8,511 nt of DNA from Candidatus Latescibacterota bacterium (lineage in GTDB: Bacteria; Latescibacterota; Latescibacteria; Latescibacterales; Latescibacteraceae): positions 1 through 8,511 of the forward strand of contig JABHYP010000355.1 in NCBI GenBank assembly GCA_018656855.1, given 5' to 3'. The position numbers and the translations under genes are program-made. This document shows, piece after piece, positions 1 through 7,693 of this stretch. The notes beneath the pieces are model-generated. The model worked only from the letters and a program-made list of their open reading frames with translations, did not search any database and had not been told where the DNA came from. Positions within the stretch are counted from its first letter, which is position 1; the number at the start of each line of letters is the position of its first letter.

Positions 1-945
1 AACTATATCTCCTTCCTTCACCTGGTCAGCTTTGTACGGACGGGTGATCCTCGGTCCGTTGGCAACTCCGACCGCATCGGAAACCAGCGCGTGACTGGCG
101 CCGAAAACCCACCATTTTGCCCCGCGAAGAACGAGATCGGCCAGTTTCTTCCCTACCACTTCAAATTTCGGACGGTCCTGTCCGGCCATTAAAAGTTTTT
201 CTATACACTTGTCGATATAGGATTTCGCCCAGCCTGAGCCGGACTCCCTTTTCTTAAGCGACCTGAGGCCGGTCAGTTCAGCCGCTGTCACCCAGTACAC
301 CGCTGCCTGTGCAAATCCGCCGCCGGGAATTATAGCAAAATTAAGGTTTGGATCCCTTACAAGGCCGTTGTACCATGGGGTCTGGCTGTATACCGTTACG
401 TTTACTGTATCTTCGATGTGGAGAATCTTGCCCTCGTATTCGATCTGATAGCCCTCTTCCGGTGGTGTTTCGGAAAATGGGTAGTAATTCACAGTGACAC
501 CGACAACTCGGATTCCGCGTTTCATAGCGTTAATATTATTGAGGTTTATCGTATTCGTAATGATCATATCGTTCGGATCGAGCTTATTGTAAACATCTTC
601 TTTAGCGTTTCGCTCCAGAAAGGCAAGCACACCGGGATTCCCTATCCTGTCGAGTGCCGTCTCTTCTGTCGGGAAATGTCCCGCGGTTATCTGCGAGTAT
701 ATCGCCCCGCCCTTTTTTATACGGTCAAGAGCTGTTTTCATTTCACGCTCTATGAGCCCGGCCTGAGTGTCGCGGAGACCGGTGAAGATGCCCATTGACC
801 CATTATAATACTGCTTCCACAACGGTATCATCTTTTCATCGGATGCCTGCGCGTTTTCAACCACGAGCGATGTAAAAAGCGCAGCGCCAAGTCCACTGGC
901 TAGTGAACCGGCAAAAAACTGGCGGCGGCTGCCTGATTTAAACAT
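1..945 (-). CDS. Tat-exported protein with two SIS-like (sugar isomerase fold) segments, 3' end beyond window
   Basis: The frame is open from the ATG at 943-945 to base 1, giving 315 residues without a stop; the C-terminus lies outside the window. The N-terminus has a twin-arginine motif (SRRQFF, residues 6-11), a hydrophobic stretch and a plausible AQA cleavage site near residue 34, so export by Tat is likely. Residues about 60-155 look like a Rossmann-type SIS segment: a helix, a KKGGAIY strand, then MIITNTINLNNINAMKRG and GIRVVGVTVNYY. Residues about 240-315 repeat the pattern (LADLVLRGAKWWVFGASHAL), which suggests tandem SIS domains as in phosphosugar isomerases or binding proteins. A good Shine-Dalgarno (AAAGGAA, complement of 951-957) supports the start. 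It lies 113 bases downstream of the DUF362 gene on the same strand, so co-transcription is possible. The SIS assignment rests on motif resemblance only, and the substrate is unknown. Confidence 0.6.
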   Translation of the reverse strand, partial: MFKSGSRRQFFAGSLASGLGAALFTSLVVENAQASDEKMIPLWKQYYNGSMGIFTGLRDTQAGLIEREMKTALDRIKKGGAIYSQITAGHFPTEETALDRIGNPGVLAFLERNAKEDVYNKLDPNDMIITNTINLNNINAMKRGIRVVGVTVNYYPFSETPPEEGYQIEYEGKILHIEDTVNVTVYSQTPWYNGLVRDPNLNFAIIPGGGFAQAAVYWVTAAELTGLRSLKKRESGSGWAKSYIDKCIEKLLMAGQDRPKFEVVGKKLADLVLRGAKWWVFGASHALVSDAVGVANGPRITRPYKADQVKEGDIV

Positions 946-1058
946 AGCTTTTCCTTTCTACCGAAAAAATTCGTCCTGAACATGTTTATATGCTATGATT
1001 TACACTCTTTTAAAGTTTGATCATCTATAGAAGGCTTTTACAATCTTCACAATATATT

Positions 1059-2663
1059 TTACGAATAAGTTACAATCTTCTTTTCAGCATCCCAGTTCAT
1101 GCCCTTGGAATAAACATTGTAGAGACCGGGTGCGTTGAACCCGTCCCACACTACCTGATGGCGCCCTGGTTCAAGCTCACCGTCGGCGAGAAGCTGTCCG
1201 ATTTTTGTGCCGTTTCTGTCGAGGATATCGACATACACATGCCCGCGCTCCGGCTTCGAAAGTTTGGTGGTAATATCACCGCCTGCATCACGATCAAACT
1301 CAATTACCGATGGCGTACATTCACCGACACGTACACCCTTCTTCCATGCGGAATAATCAAACGGCTCATCGCAAAGGTGATATGTAGGTTCGTTCTGGCC
1401 GTTATAGTCCCGCTGGAGATAAAGGGTTTTGAGCGGCGAACGCGGGAGTTTTTCCAATCCCGTTAGTTCTGCACGCCCGTCTTTCCAGAAATAGACAGGG
1501 ATGTCGTGCGGATCGAGAACATCGGAGAAACCTCGCTCTATCGCTATATGGAACAAGCCGAAGTTCCCCGGCTCGTGACCTGCCATCCAGTGGCTGATGA
1601 TGTCTACGCGGAACGGATCGAGGCCGAAAATGATAACGTTGCTCATATAATCTCTCGATGTATATCCTTCGGGGCTTTTTTCGTGGGGTCCCGCTCCGAA
1701 TCCGTTGCCGTCCATAGCGTAGATACCCTCCACGATATGCAGTCCGGATGGTGAAACGCTGTACGAATCAAGCATGCGCTGTACCCATTGTTCCTGCCAG
1801 ATACCGCCTGTGTATCCTGCACCTCCCGAGGGTTTGTCCCAGCGGGGAATACCCTGTTTTACGTGTTTCGCATATAGTTTCTCGATATCTCTTTCAAAGT
1901 TTTTCTTAAGGAACCTGGCATATTTCTTATCACCTCTTGAGCGCACATTTTTATACGGCGTGCAGAACCGTCTGAACATCCCCGGGCAAAGTCCCTGGAG
2001 GCTTTTGACAGTGGTGGTAATCCCCATCGAATGAGCCTTGAGTTTTGCTACGTTGACAAGGAAAGTGTCCGGATTACCGAAAGGCGGAATATGCCCCATC
2101 GTGTCAAAAACAACACCGTTCGGAATTTTCAGGTATTTTATCTGATCTTTCTTGAGTTCCCAGTAGTCCTTGTTATAGTATTCGAGGTTGACACCGTTCC
2201 TTTCCGCCAGAGCCGCAAAATCCAGTTTGGTAAATAATCTGTTCAGGTCGTTTGCATCACCGGTAAAGAACTTACGGGGGCCTTTCTCCATCATGCCCAT
2301 TACCCAGCCCTCGATGAAATGCGGGTCGGTGTTCTCGGCCATGAGATCGCCCTTTTGTATACCGTGCCAGTTATTCTTGACAGTAACCAGAGTGGAGTTC
2401 GGATACCCGGTTGTATCGGATTTCACAATAATTTCACTTGCGAATTTCAAGCCCTCCTTGTGAAGGGACTCATAATCGTATTTTGATTCGACCGAGGTTT
2501 CGACTATGAACACAGCCTCAGGGTGTGCATTGATGAACGGGTGGATGTCAAAACCCGGCCCATGCGCGCTCCGCGACTTTTCAAAATTTGAAGAACAACC
2601 CTGCCCCAGAAGGCCGGTAAGGCCAACGGCGGACGATTTCTTAATAAATTCACGTCGCCTCAT
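1059..2663 (-). CDS. Tat-signal DUF362 protein with C-terminal FlgD-like Ig domain
   Basis: This encodes 534 residues. The N-terminus RRREFIKK followed by a hydrophobic segment is a strong Tat signal. A cysteine at residue 23 (GQGCSS) could make it a lipoprotein, although the lipobox is imperfect. The DUF362 core is recognised by FLVNVAKLKAH (201-211), TTTVKSLQG (216-224), FCTPY (233-237), HIVEGI (309-314) and NVIIFGLDPFRVD (342-354), which fit the family pattern of a buried Lys-His strand followed by a Lys-Asn/Ser loop. Residues about 465-530 (VYVDILDRNGTKIGQLL, then VVWDGFNAPGLYNVY) resemble FlgD-type Ig domains found at the C-terminus of exported proteins. No ferredoxin-type cysteine cluster is seen, unlike some DUF362 proteins. 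The biochemical role of the family is not settled, so none is assigned. A GAGG Shine-Dalgarno (complement of 2670-2673) supports the ATG at 2661-2663. It is a diverged paralogue of the protein at 2902-4338. Confidence 0.85.
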   Translation of the reverse strand: MRRREFIKKSSAVGLTGLLGQGCSSNFEKSRSAHGPGFDIHPFINAHPEAVFIVETSVESKYDYESLHKEGLKFASEIIVKSDTTGYPNSTLVTVKNNWHGIQKGDLMAENTDPHFIEGWVMGMMEKGPRKFFTGDANDLNRLFTKLDFAALAERNGVNLEYYNKDYWELKKDQIKYLKIPNGVVFDTMGHIPPFGNPDTFLVNVAKLKAHSMGITTTVKSLQGLCPGMFRRFCTPYKNVRSRGDKKYARFLKKNFERDIEKLYAKHVKQGIPRWDKPSGGAGYTGGIWQEQWVQRMLDSYSVSPSGLHIVEGIYAMDGNGFGAGPHEKSPEGYTSRDYMSNVIIFGLDPFRVDIISHWMAGHEPGNFGLFHIAIERGFSDVLDPHDIPVYFWKDGRAELTGLEKLPRSPLKTLYLQRDYNGQNEPTYHLCDEPFDYSAWKKGVRVGECTPSVIEFDRDAGGDITTKLSKPERGHVYVDILDRNGTKIGQLLADGELEPGRHQVVWDGFNAPGLYNVYSKGMNWDAEKKIVTYS

Positions 2664-2688
2664 TAATATCCTCTTTCGAAATAAAAGT

Positions 2689-2694
2689 ATTATA
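2689..2694 (-). promoter_or_regulatory. Candidate -10 element for the minus-strand DUF362 gene
   Basis: The complement of these bases reads TATAAT, a perfect -10 hexamer, about 25 bases upstream of the start codon at 2663. No convincing -35 lies 16-18 bases further upstream (the bases there read ACTTTA or similar). The spacer is very AT-rich, so chance matches are likely. Confidence 0.35.
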
Positions 2695-2730
2695 CAATAG
2701 AATTAGCACAATAAAGTTCATTAAAATAAA

Positions 2731-2747
2731 TACATTTATGCAATGTA
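2731..2747. promoter_or_regulatory. Short palindrome in the divergent spacer (possible operator)
   Basis: TACATT and AATGTA form a perfect 6-base inverted repeat around the 5-base centre TATGC. It lies between the two candidate divergent promoters, where a shared regulator could bind. The region is so AT-rich that a palindrome of this size may arise by chance, and no second copy was seen. Confidence 0.2.
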
Positions 2748-2855
2748 ATACATATCGGAAATCTTGTCAAAATATGTTTTATTTTATATGTTATACATAC
2801 ATACAAAAAAAATTATATTGTATAAAAAAGTGACACATTCTAATCTTAAATTAGT

Positions 2856-2861
2856 TATAAT
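2856..2861 (+). promoter_or_regulatory. Candidate -10 element for the plus-strand DUF362 gene
   Basis: The bases read TATAAT, 40 bases before the ATG at 2902. A GTGACA that could serve as -35 (2830-2835) sits 20 bases upstream, longer than the usual 16-18, so the match is incomplete. The implied leader is about 30-35 bases and contains the AAGGAG ribosome binding site at 2888-2893. Confidence 0.4.
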
Positions 2862-2901
2862 ATGAAGAAATAACAACAAGAAATCCTAAGGAGTTACAGA
2901 A

Positions 2902-4338
2902 ATGAAACGAAGAGATTTCCTTAAAAAGACCGCCGCCGGCGCCGGCAGCCTTGGCGTACTGAATCTGTATGAAATACTTGATGCACAAAATGCAGAGGCA
3001 TTCTCTACAAGCGGCGGTATGGGTGTCGAAGAGGTTAATTATTACCTCGACAGAGGAAGAGAAAAGAATGTTACACCAGAGATCAGACCGGAAATCAGGA
3101 ACAATCCCCGGTCGGTATTTCTCATCGAGACACACGTCGATGCAAGAAAGGACGAAACCGGCCACTTTACCGAAGCTGTTCCCCAGTTACAGGCCGAAGG
3201 TAAAAGAATAGCGAAAATGCTCTTTGCCAAGGGATCGAAAAAAGGCGGCACAACATTTATAAAACCGAATTTCACTCATGTTTACGAATGGGATTATAAC
3301 AGGACCAACGGAGTGTATTCATCGCCGGATTTTATCGGCGGCATGGTAGGACATCTGCGTAACATTGGGAATACGAATGTTGCCGCTGGTGAGGGGCCGA
3401 CCGCTGCTCAAGTTCACCGCAGCGGGGGTGTATATGATGCGTTTGACGAAGCAGGACTTCCAATGATTGAGGCCGGGTATGAGCGCTTTTCTCACTACAG
3501 GAAAAACGAACTCAATTGGAAAAAAACCTCGAACTCGCTTGTCTGGAAAAGGATTCCGTATTTCCGGCCACTCGGCGATGATGATAACTTCCTGATTAAT
3601 GTAGCCACACTAAAATGCCACCTGACCGGTCTGACCACTCTGACTGTGAAAAACCTTCAAGGCTGCGTTCCAAAGGGGTACGGTCAGTTCTGTACTCCAT
3701 GGAGTGATGTTGAATTTCGTGCATATCGAGACGGGATAAACTTCAAAAAGGATTTCTACAAGGATTATTACCAGCGGGTGGAAGCCTCTTTTGTCAGGCA
3801 CAGCCAGGCCGGTTTCAAACGCTGGGACCACAGAGGCAGTTACAGTCGGTATGAAGAAAAAGGCGGCTGGGAAACCTTTAAGAAGGTGAAAAAAGATCCT
3901 GAAACCCGCGCCGAGTTCCTAAAAGACATCGGCCCTTTAATGCAGCATGAGATGTGGCTGCAGCGCGGACTCGACAATGCTGATGTTATCAAACCCGATA
4001 TTAATATCATCGAAGGTATCATCGGTCTTGACGGTGAAGAACTTCACAGAGACCAAATCGGCGATGCCCGTCTGGTCAATATAATTATTGCCGGTTGCTC
4101 TCCGTTTGAGGTTGATGCTGTTGGGAGTTACATAATGGGTCATGATCCGCGGGAAATATGGTACACACGGGTTGCAAAGGAGCGCGGCCTCGGAGAATGC
4201 GACGTTAATAAAATCGATATCTATTGGATCCGTGACGGCGAAATTGTACCGTTGAAGAATATCTCGGAAATAAAACGGCATTCGATAGGACTTAATTGGG
4301 CGCGTAAAAAAGATCCGGACGAACGGCTTTTCTGGTAG
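2902..4338 (+). CDS. Tat-signal DUF362 protein, paralogue of the divergent neighbour
   Basis: This encodes 478 residues. MKRRDFLKK is a textbook Tat motif, followed by an Ala/Gly/Leu-rich stretch, so export is likely. DUF362 features are FIKPNF (119-124, the family's KPN strand), NVAAGEG (159-165), FLINVATLKCH (230-240), LTVKNLQG (247-254), FCTPW (263-267), NIIEGI (368-373) and NIIIAGCSPFEVD (393-405). The same landmarks occur in the same order in the divergent gene, including a charged segment ending in KRWDH/PRWDK and the AGHEP/MGHDP motif near the end. This copy stops after the DUF362 core and lacks the FlgD-like C-terminal domain. AAGGAG at 2888-2893 with an 8-base gap supports the start. 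The function is unknown. The next gene begins 147 bases downstream and belongs to a different pathway, so transcriptional linkage is uncertain. Confidence 0.87.
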   Translation: MKRRDFLKKTAAGAGSLGVLNLYEILDAQNAEAFSTSGGMGVEEVNYYLDRGREKNVTPEIRPEIRNNPRSVFLIETHVDARKDETGHFTEAVPQLQAEGKRIAKMLFAKGSKKGGTTFIKPNFTHVYEWDYNRTNGVYSSPDFIGGMVGHLRNIGNTNVAAGEGPTAAQVHRSGGVYDAFDEAGLPMIEAGYERFSHYRKNELNWKKTSNSLVWKRIPYFRPLGDDDNFLINVATLKCHLTGLTTLTVKNLQGCVPKGYGQFCTPWSDVEFRAYRDGINFKKDFYKDYYQRVEASFVRHSQAGFKRWDHRGSYSRYEEKGGWETFKKVKKDPETRAEFLKDIGPLMQHEMWLQRGLDNADVIKPDINIIEGIIGLDGEELHRDQIGDARLVNIIIAGCSPFEVDAVGSYIMGHDPREIWYTRVAKERGLGECDVNKIDIYWIRDGEIVPLKNISEIKRHSIGLNWARKKDPDERLFW

Positions 4339-4485
4339 CCGACAGTGTTTTTTAGCCCTGCTTATTCAAATAAAAAAGTTTTCACAAAAGAGAATGCAGA
4401 GGTAAAACATAATAATTCCACCGCAGCACAATTATTCTTAAGACATTAACTTCTAAATCTGAAAAAAATAAACTCCGGAGATCAT
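4339..4485. other. Spacer between the DUF362 gene and the sugar cluster
   Basis: These 147 AT-rich bases separate the exported-protein genes from the sugar cluster. No clear promoter or GC-rich terminator was found. A weak AT-only inverted repeat (4411-4417 with 4430-4436, 12-base loop) is present. The last bases carry GGAG (4477-4480), the ribosome binding site of the next gene. Confidence 0.5.
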
Positions 4486-5559
4486 ATGCTGAAATTTGCC
4501 TTGGTAGGATGCGGAAGGATTGCGAAAAAGCACTCCGAACTCCTCGGCGGTGGTAATATTACCAATGCATCTCTTGCCGCTGTGTGTGACATTGTTGAAG
4601 AAAAAGCGCGCCGGATGGGCGATATGTATAACGTTCCCTTTTACACCGATTTTCACAAAATGATGAGTGAAATGGGCGATGGCATCGATGCGGTGAGTAT
4701 CCTGACACCGAGCGGGCTGCACGCGGAACACTGCCTCGAACTGGCCTCGTACGGCAGGCATATCATTGTGGAAAAACCGATGGCGCTTACTCTCGATGAC
4801 GCCGATAATATGATTCAATCATGTGCAGGAAATAACTGTCAGTTATTCGTGATAAAGCAGAACCGTTTTAATGTGCCCGTGGTAAAGCTCCGTGAGGCGA
4901 TAGAGGCCGGAAGATTCGGGAAGCTTGTGCTCGGCACGGTCAGAGTGCGGTGGTGCAGGACACAGGAGTACTACGACATGGATGCATGGCGCGGAACCTG
5001 GGCGCTGGATGGCGGTGTGCTGACAAACCAGGCAAGCCACCACATCGATCTCCTTGAATGGATGATGGGAGAGATTGACAGCGTTTTTGCCAGAGGCATG
5101 ACATCGCTTGTGGACATCGAGGTTGAGGACACTGCTGTCGTGGTGCTTACTTTTAGTAACGGCGCGCTGGGTATTATTGAAGCGACAACCGCAACTCGTC
5201 CCAGAGACCTCGAGGGATCACTCTCTATACTCGGAGAAAAAGGCACGGTCGAAATCGGCGGATTTGCGGTTAATCAAATGAAAGTCTGGAATTTTGTGGG
5301 CGAGAACGAAGATGATAAAGAAGTTTTAGAGAAATACTCAGTCAATCCTCCGGATGTGTACGGTTTCGGTCACCAAGCTTACTATGAGCATGTGGTTGGC
5401 TGTATTTCGCATGGTAAACAAAATCTCGTTGACGGTCTGGAGGGGCGCAAGAGCCTGGAATTGATCTCTGCTATTTACGAATCGATCGAATCCGGCAGAG
5501 AGGTGTTGCTGCGGTTTAAACCTGAAAAATGCAGGCTGGGGCATCGTACTGGCGGATGA
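4486..5559 (+). CDS. Gfo/Idh/MocA-family nucleotide-sugar 3-dehydrogenase, WbpB/WlbA/GnnA-like
   Basis: This encodes 357 residues, a normal length for the family. The N-terminal Rossmann fold is marked by LVGCGRIAKKH (6-16) and the catalytic-region EKP (96-98). The C-terminal domain has VIKQNRFN (122-129), a WCRTQEYYD stretch (156-164), WRGTW (168-172) and GGVLTNQASHHIDLLEW (176-192). The R-x-Q-x-YY, WRGTW and NQASHH pattern is typical of WbpB/WlbA enzymes, which use NAD to oxidise C3 of UDP-GlcNAc uronic acid. GnnA, which acts on UDP-GlcNAc in lipid A diamine-sugar synthesis, is a close alternative. The aminotransferase at 7932 would be the natural next step. GGAG five bases before the ATG supports the start. 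The last 25 or so codons recur as a remnant at 7830-7907. Family confidence is high; the exact substrate is inferred. Confidence 0.88.
   Translation: MLKFALVGCGRIAKKHSELLGGGNITNASLAAVCDIVEEKARRMGDMYNVPFYTDFHKMMSEMGDGIDAVSILTPSGLHAEHCLELASYGRHIIVEKPMALTLDDADNMIQSCAGNNCQLFVIKQNRFNVPVVKLREAIEAGRFGKLVLGTVRVRWCRTQEYYDMDAWRGTWALDGGVLTNQASHHIDLLEWMMGEIDSVFARGMTSLVDIEVEDTAVVVLTFSNGALGIIEATTATRPRDLEGSLSILGEKGTVEIGGFAVNQMKVWNFVGENEDDKEVLEKYSVNPPDVYGFGHQAYYEHVVGCISHGKQNLVDGLEGRKSLELISAIYESIESGREVLLRFKPEKCRLGHRTGG
5473..5547 (+). repeat. Intact copy of a dispersed direct repeat (3' end of the dehydrogenase gene)
   Basis: This 75-base stretch aligns without gaps to 7830-7904, with 61 identical bases by hand count. 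It encodes residues 330-354 of the dehydrogenase, so the repeat is coding here. The two copies flank the nucleotidyltransferase-Nudix and formyltransferase genes. Confidence 0.85.
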
Positions 5560-5607
5560 TTTTATAATTGTAATATTCTCAAAATTGTTTGCGGGGAAAG
5601 GTGTTCA

Positions 5608-6753
5608 ATGGGGAATACTGATATGCTGATCGGGATACTGCCTGTTGCGGGAGAGGAAACGCTAATGCATCCGATTACACATTCGGTTCCCAAAGCTCTT
5701 ATTGAAGTAAACGGTATATGTCTGCTGGAAAGAGCGATTAATAACCTGAAAACCATTGGCGTAGATAAAATAATTGTAGTCACAGGGAGTCTTATAAAAA
5801 GTATTCGTGATTTTCTAAATGTACAAAAATTCGATGTTTCAATTGAACTTGTTTCACAAGAGAAACGGTTGGGATTATCTCATGCAATAGCCATTTCTTC
5901 GGAATATATAACCGGCGATTTTGTCCTTTTCTGTCCTGATGCCATTTATACAAACACTGATGATTATTTTGAGGCAAAATATTTTTTTTTAAAATACAGA
6001 CCAACAGCACTTCTAACAGCAATTGTTGCCCCTCCAGGACGAAAAAACCGATCAAAATATTACTCAGGCAAACTGCGGAATCCGGAGCCAAATTTATTTG
6101 ATAATATTTCAAATGATTATGATGCCACCGGTTTACCGATGGTTTCTGCTGGAATTACATTTTTTTCTTTAAGTTCGCTGAAATATTTACCGACGCTTAA
6201 TAATACAACAAAAGAGTACGACTTTACATTATTTCTATCTTCAATTATGACAAAAGACTCCTTTATGGTCTATCTCTTAAGAGGTGGAATGTATGATTTT
6301 GCCAAACCTGAGGATATAGATTATTACGAGCACCTTCAAGAAAAGCTATCCCGAACACAGGGAATGGGTGTCAGTATAATTTTAATTAACAGGAAAGGTG
6401 AAGTATTACTTCAATTGCGAGACGACATACCCAAAATTCGATATCCTGCTTATTGGGCGCTATTTGGTGGAAGTATTGATTGCGGAGAGACACCGTATGA
6501 AGCCATAAAACGTGAGATAAAGGAAGAAATTAATTATGAATTGATTAATTTCGGATTATTCAGGGAATTTATTCAGAACAATAAAAGAGAATTCGCCTTT
6601 GTTGGAATATTAGATGCCGAAATAAATGATTTGACACTTAATGAGGGACAGGACATGAGATTTTTTAAGCCATCACAGATTTCTTCCTGTAAAATCAGGC
6701 CCGATGACAGAAAAACACTTAAGTTATATTTTAGAGAGTATTTCAATGAATGA
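5608..6753 (+). CDS. Fusion protein: sugar nucleotidyltransferase-like domain plus Nudix hydrolase domain
   Basis: This encodes 381 residues. Residues about 7-245 resemble RmlA/GalU-type nucleotidyltransferases, which join sugar-1-phosphates to NTPs: PKALIEVNG (28-36), IIVVTG (55-60), LGLSHAI (88-94), the FVLFCPD strand with possible metal-binding Asp111, and KEYDFTLFL (202-210). The usual GxGTR nucleotide loop is degenerate (VAGEETLMHP, 13-22), so catalysis is uncertain. Residues about 252-381 form a Nudix domain, a family that hydrolyses nucleoside diphosphate derivatives. Its Nudix box spans 288-310 with Gly288, Glu294, Arg302, Glu303, Glu306 and Glu307 present; only the late Gly is changed (Asn309). 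GGGGAAAGG before the ATG supports the start. The gene is AT-richer than the dehydrogenase upstream, 48 bases away, and overlaps the next gene by 8 bases. It may make, or both make and remove, a nucleotide sugar; the substrate is unknown. Confidence 0.8.
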   Translation: MGNTDMLIGILPVAGEETLMHPITHSVPKALIEVNGICLLERAINNLKTIGVDKIIVVTGSLIKSIRDFLNVQKFDVSIELVSQEKRLGLSHAIAISSEYITGDFVLFCPDAIYTNTDDYFEAKYFFLKYRPTALLTAIVAPPGRKNRSKYYSGKLRNPEPNLFDNISNDYDATGLPMVSAGITFFSLSSLKYLPTLNNTTKEYDFTLFLSSIMTKDSFMVYLLRGGMYDFAKPEDIDYYEHLQEKLSRTQGMGVSIILINRKGEVLLQLRDDIPKIRYPAYWALFGGSIDCGETPYEAIKREIKEEINYELINFGLFREFIQNNKREFAFVGILDAEINDLTLNEGQDMRFFKPSQISSCKIRPDDRKTLKLYFREYFNE

Positions 6754-7693
6754 AAGAATATTATTCTGGGGGAGAAATAAAAACTATCGGATTACCCATC
6801 TCTGTTTTAATGAACTGATAAAATTCGTTAAAAACACACAACATAAAATAGTGTTGACTGTAGTTTCAGATGATCATCATGGTGACCCCGATTCTCTTGA
6901 GGCACTGGCAGACAAGAATGATATTCCATGGACAAGTGTATCTTCGAATGAAGTTAATGATTCTGTTTTTATTTCCAGAATTGCCGGATTACATCCAACA
7001 ATGTGTATAACGGTTCAATTTCCAAAGATTTTCAGTGAAGAATTGATAAATATTCCTTCACGGGCAAATTTAAACATGCATAGAGGATGGCCATTACGGG
7101 GCGCAGCCATCGACGAGCGCGCCATAATAAATAAACTGGACACGTATAATATTATCCTTCATCATATTAGCACAGGTATTGATACGGGAAATATCATTGG
7201 GAAAGCAGGTTTTCAATTAAAAGATGATGAAGATGGATATTCACTGGTAAAAAAAGCAGATTCAACAGGACTTAAGCTTTTTGCAAACAACTTATTACAA
7301 TTAATAGGCAAAAAGATTCCTGAAGGAGAAAAGCAGGTTATCGAAAACACAATTTATGGTTCCAAGGTAAGTATTTCCAATAAGATTGATTTTGCAGATT
7401 CCTCATGGAAGATAGAAAGACTTTGCCGGGCTTTTAATCATCCAAGAAAACTCGGTGCACAGAAAGAAATTAACAATCAGAAAATATTTATAATGCCGCC
7501 TGTAAAAATTATCCCAGAATCACATAAAGAAAATCCCGGAACAATCTTGTTCCTGGAAAATTCATCTGCAATAATCACTACAGGAGACTATAAAATATCT
7601 TTTAGTAAGTGTCATCTGGAGGATAAAAAAACTATCCTGTTTGGACAGTTTTTAATTGAGAATGGTTTTACAACAGGCGATAATCTCAGATAA
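6746..7693 (+). CDS. Formyltransferase-fold protein, probable sugar N-formyltransferase
   Basis: This encodes 315 residues from the ATG at 6746. A longer frame opens at 6704, but the 6746 start gives the usual 8-base overlap with the preceding gene and begins at a plausible MNERILFWG strand, so coupled translation is favoured. Enzymes of this fold transfer a formyl group from N10-formyl-tetrahydrofolate. The catalytic Asn-His-Asp set is visible: Asn110 and His112 in NLNMH, followed by PLRGAA (116-121), and Asp146 in ISTGIDTGNII. Residues about 203-255 (a KIDFADSSWKIERLCRAF segment) resemble the C-terminal domain of Met-tRNA formyltransferase-type proteins. The setting between a sugar dehydrogenase and an aminotransferase argues for an amino-sugar substrate rather than Met-tRNA. 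Known relatives by role are VioF, QdtF and the ArnA formylase domain. The gene is AT-rich. Family confidence is high; the sugar is unknown. Confidence 0.8.
   Translation: MNERILFWGRNKNYRITHLCFNELIKFVKNTQHKIVLTVVSDDHHGDPDSLEALADKNDIPWTSVSSNEVNDSVFISRIAGLHPTMCITVQFPKIFSEELINIPSRANLNMHRGWPLRGAAIDERAIINKLDTYNIILHHISTGIDTGNIIGKAGFQLKDDEDGYSLVKKADSTGLKLFANNLLQLIGKKIPEGEKQVIENTIYGSKVSISNKIDFADSSWKIERLCRAFNHPRKLGAQKEINNQKIFIMPPVKIIPESHKENPGTILFLENSSAIITTGDYKISFSKCHLEDKKTILFGQFLIENGFTTGDNLR

Noticed and set aside
418..798. 126-codon plus-strand open frame
   Set aside because: It is antisense to the Tat/SIS-like gene, which has a signal sequence, a ribosome binding site and ordered domains; this frame has none.
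1038..1080. Short direct repeat TTACAATCTTC near the DUF362 stop codon
   Set aside because: Only two copies about 30 bases apart, one inside the coding end, with no further copies; no array or regulatory pattern is supported.
1017..1466. 149-codon plus-strand open frame, and similar frames at 1506-2463
   Set aside because: They lie antisense to the DUF362 gene, have no recognisable motif and overlap a well-supported protein, so they are shadows.
2750..2777. ACATAT/ATATGT inverted repeat in the divergent spacer
   Set aside because: It has a 6-base A/T-dominated stem with a 16-base loop in very AT-rich DNA and is likely chance.
4411..4436. Inverted repeat AATAATT/AATTATT as a terminator after the DUF362 gene
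   Set aside because: The stem is only seven A/T pairs with a 12-base loop and no following T-run, too weak for an intrinsic terminator.
6704..6745. Upstream start that would add 14 residues to the formyltransferase
   Set aside because: It lies deep inside the previous gene and adds residues before a natural first beta strand. The ATG at 6746 gives a standard short overlap.
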